Assembly (NCBI RefSeq): GCF_001659705.1
Contig: NZ_CP015971.1
Span: forward strand, 2,917,029 to 2,981,028
DNA length: 64,000 nucleotides
Reading direction: 5' to 3'
Source of the DNA: Arachidicoccus sp. BS20
GTDB taxonomy: Bacteria > Bacteroidota > Bacteroidia > Chitinophagales > Chitinophagaceae
Numbering within the stretch: position 1 is the stretch's first letter; each line of letters begins with the position of its first letter. Made by a program: the position numbers and the translations under genes. Of the stretch, positions 62,309-64,000 are shown in pieces. Below the pieces are notes generated by a model. That model was given only the letters and a program-made list of their open reading frames with translations, had not been told where the DNA came from and ran no database searches.

Positions 62309-62339
62309 AATAAAACGCTCCAAATCGGAGCGTTTTATT
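62309..62339. terminator. Bidirectional terminator
   Basis: AATAAAACGCTCC (62309-62321) and GGAGCGTTTTATT (62327-62339): a perfect 13-bp stem with a 5-nt loop, A-rich on the left and T-rich on the right, between converging genes. Confidence 0.9.
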
Positions 62340-62342
62340 ATT

Positions 62343-62612
62343 TTAAAACCCTTCTTCCAATAATTTTCTTATATCGTCTTTGTTGTAATAAAGCGCACCA
62401 CCTATTTTTTTAGTTCGTATTTGTCGGGAAACACGGAGCGCGACCAATGTATTATAGCTACATCCCAATATCTTTCTGACCTGTGCAGTCTTATAGCCTG
62501 TCAGTACATTTGTTTCCGCGGGTTTCTGTGCTTTCAAAATATCCCGCATATCATTTGCAATCTGCATCCGCAATTTTTGCAAATCCTCTTTTGTAACTAA
62601 ATCCAGTTCCAT
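62343..62612 (-). CDS. Small helix-turn-helix (excisionase/MerR-type) protein of the element
   Basis: 89 residues. N-terminal helix (about 1-30, Lys/Asp-rich), then a winged helix-turn-helix of the HTH_17 kind: YKTAQVRKILGCSYNTLVAL, then RTKKIGGALYYNKDDIRKLL. Such proteins are standard in Bacteroidetes integrative elements, as excisionase-like or regulatory factors. Near the integrase end of the element, which fits an excision role. The exact function is inferred. Confidence 0.8.
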   Translation of the reverse strand: MELDLVTKEDLQKLRMQIANDMRDILKAQKPAETNVLTGYKTAQVRKILGCSYNTLVALRVSRQIRTKKIGGALYYNKDDIRKLLEEGF

Positions 62613-62642
62613 AACGCCACAATTATAAGTACAAAATAAAAA

Positions 62643-62927
62643 TTATTTCATTTTCAAAATCTCAATTCTGCCTACGCGCTTATGCTTATAAAACGGTACA
62701 TAACGGATATATCCGAAACGCTGCAAGTCGGACAAATAACGGTAATAAGCCGCCTTACCGCCGATATGCGCAACGCTTCGGAGTTTTCTACCCGTTACCT
62801 CAATGGAATAATCTTTCGATTGTTCTTCATTAAGTTTTAAAATCGCTGCCATTAAACTGATATGTGCGGGACCTGTACGCAGGTCTTCCTGCACTTTATT
62901 TAATAAGACAAAAGGCATTGTTTCCAT
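62643..62927 (-). CDS. Small protein of unknown function in the element
   Basis: 94 residues, basic C-terminus. Segments AHISLMAAILKLNEEQ, VTGRKLRSVAHIGGKAAYYR and YLSDLQRFGYIRYVP suggest a winged-helix DNA-binding fold (helix, helix, then a beta wing), but no named family is recognised. It starts 1 bp after the stop of the upstream gene (62929), so the two are co-translated. ATG at 62918 is an alternative start. Confidence 0.68.
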   Translation of the reverse strand: METMPFVLLNKVQEDLRTGPAHISLMAAILKLNEEQSKDYSIEVTGRKLRSVAHIGGKAAYYRYLSDLQRFGYIRYVPFYKHKRVGRIEILKMK

Positions 62928-62928
62928 T

Positions 62929-63789
62929 TCAACTGATTTTTTGCCGATGCTTATGTTCTTTTGTTATATTCTGCTTTTGCTCCTGTTTCTGCTCTTGCTT
63001 CTGTGTTTGCTTTTGCTCTTGCACCAGCTTTTCGACCTGCAATAATTTTTCGCCAAAATCTTTGGCAATTAAATTCCGTTCAATTAACTTTTCTGTAGGT
63101 ATCTGCTTTCTGTCTGCGCCATACACATTTATTGAACCGGTTTCGAGATTCGGCGAAACATACAGTTTTTCCGCTTGCCCGTCTTTCGGCGTAAACGTGG
63201 TTAGTTGCAAGTTGCCGCGATAGAGTGATTCCATTAAAGAAACCGTATATTGAGGATTGGTTAAATCCTTAATCGAGTATTCTTTTAATGTTTGCTCTAA
63301 GTGAAAATCAGGCTTCTTCAGGAAAATAGTTTCATGATTGCCGTTAGCGAGCTTGTTCTGTAAATTCAGTTTTATCCAATCCTCGTAAGGAGCGCCGTCC
63401 TTACTCACAAACTGCTTAAACACCGGACGCTCCGACAACAAGTTATATCCCTCTTTCAACGTGTACTTGTTTTGACGATAAGCAGCATTGCCGTCCTCGT
63501 CATATATTTTCTTTGATGCGCCGATATAAAAGGTTTGGCTAACCTTGTTGTCCTGTCCTGCCTGCTGAACGGTTAAGTCAAATTTTTTGATTTCGTAAGC
63601 ATCCAATGCAGGAAATTTCTGCAAATGAATGACGGCATCCACTTTACCGTCGTCATAGGCTTTACTGTAAGTATGCTCGATTTTCGCCAAGCCTTGCGCC
63701 ATTTTGTTTTTCAAATCTTCATTGTACGCTTCTTCCATACCGATACGGCGGAACTGCGTTACGTGAGATTTATCTACTTCGTTTTCCAT
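62929..63789 (-). CDS. Protein of unknown function with a Gln/Lys repeat tail, element gene
   Basis: 286 residues, cytoplasmic. Residues about 1-245 are mixed alpha/beta (SQTFYIGASKKIYDEDGNAA, then YTLKEGYNLLSERPVFKQFV and DWIKLNLQNKL), a pattern I associate with conserved proteins of Bacteroidetes conjugative elements but cannot name. The last 40 residues are low-complexity (QEQKQTQKQEQKQEQKQ), probably disordered or coiled. It is upstream of, and coupled to, the 94-residue gene. Confidence 0.7.
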   Translation of the reverse strand: MENEVDKSHVTQFRRIGMEEAYNEDLKNKMAQGLAKIEHTYSKAYDDGKVDAVIHLQKFPALDAYEIKKFDLTVQQAGQDNKVSQTFYIGASKKIYDEDGNAAYRQNKYTLKEGYNLLSERPVFKQFVSKDGAPYEDWIKLNLQNKLANGNHETIFLKKPDFHLEQTLKEYSIKDLTNPQYTVSLMESLYRGNLQLTTFTPKDGQAEKLYVSPNLETGSINVYGADRKQIPTEKLIERNLIAKDFGEKLLQVEKLVQEQKQTQKQEQKQEQKQNITKEHKHRQKIS

Positions 63790-63847
63790 TGTTTTAAATT
63801 TTTTAAATTAAAAAAATCAATACCACTTGTATTATCTAACCACGCTG

Positions 63848-64000
63848 TCAAATCTCAATCGAATGATTGGCTTCATCGCCAAATACATCCCAACCTTTAT
63901 ATTCTTCATCAGGAAAGAAACCCAGCCTGCTCCGTGCAAATAATTCCACTCTCGGCAGGTCGCCGTATAGCTGTACAATCCTTTCTCTTATTTCATGGGG
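63848..64000 (-). CDS. C-terminus of an MT-A70-type DNA adenine methyltransferase, cut by the window edge
   Basis: 51 codons are visible on the minus strand, ending at TGA (63850-63848). The sequence has HEIRERIVQLYGDLPRVELF, then ARSRLGFF and GWDVFGDEA, the typical tail of MT-A70-family enzymes in phages and mobile elements. The catalytic DPPW part lies outside the window. It is upstream of the 286-residue gene in the same direction, so it may belong to the same transcript. Confidence 0.75.
   Translation of the reverse strand, partial: PHEIRERIVQLYGDLPRVELFARSRLGFFPDEEYKGWDVFGDEANHSIEI

Overview
The window looks like a chromosome segment of a Bacteroidota bacterium, most likely family Chitinophagaceae; the genus cannot be fixed from sequence alone. 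Evidence: two SusC/SusD pairs, three GH92 enzymes, MKK-type signal peptides and lipoboxes, almost no Shine-Dalgarno sites, promoters of the Bacteroidota type (TTG ... TAnnTTTG), moderate-to-low G+C, and an integrase of the Bacteroidetes element type.

Region 1 (1-25.7 kb) is glycan and glycoprotein catabolism. A truncated sensor histidine kinase (minus strand) diverges from a first transport operon: SusC, SusD, a DUF1735/discoidin-like lipoprotein and a calpain-like cysteine-protease lipoprotein. A GH29 alpha-L-fucosidase follows, then a second SusC/SusD pair, three GH92 alpha-mannosidases, a basic-secretory-protein-type zinc peptidase and an S41 peptidase. Mannosidases, fucosidase and several secreted proteases together suggest use of mannose-rich glycoproteins or mannoproteins. 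One GH92 has Gln where the family has its catalytic acid Glu, which fits mannose-1-phosphate linkages. Three promoters in this region share one architecture, with ATTAACA exactly 50 bp upstream of the -7 box.

Region 2 (25.8-30.6 kb) holds uvrA, whose C-terminus is extended by a repetitive hairpin element, a REP-associated tyrosine transposase (RAYT) flanked by REP palindromes, a small protein of unknown function and an XRE regulator.

Region 3 (30.7-37.9 kb) is the most novel-looking part: an AraC-type regulator followed by five exported proteins. These are two single-domain pilin-like subunits, a PapD/Csu-like periplasmic chaperone, a two-domain protein whose C-terminal half resembles the subunits (tip-adhesin layout), and a 938-residue outer-membrane beta-barrel protein in the place of an usher. 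A terminator follows the first subunit gene.

Region 4 (37.9-48 kb) is mostly housekeeping: a D-2-hydroxyacid dehydrogenase, a multicopper oxidase fused to a CopB-like beta-barrel, a His/Cys-rich exported peptide, an SMP-30-type lactonase, FeoB, a bestrophin and RecJ. A cluster of REP palindromes lies upstream of the oxidase.

Region 5 (48-59.5 kb) has a 1723-residue SF1 helicase with a C-terminal DUF559/Vsr-like nuclease domain (candidate stand-alone defence gene), a fatty-acid desaturase, malate:quinone oxidoreductase, and a four-gene operon with an ECF sigma factor and a probable membrane anti-sigma protein.

Region 6 (59.5-64 kb) is the left end of an integrative element inserted at tRNA-Pro(GGG). 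It has a tyrosine integrase, a possible GNAT-fold/XRE toxin-antitoxin pair behind a palindromic operator, small element genes on the minus strand, and the C-terminus of an MT-A70-type adenine methyltransferase that runs off the window.
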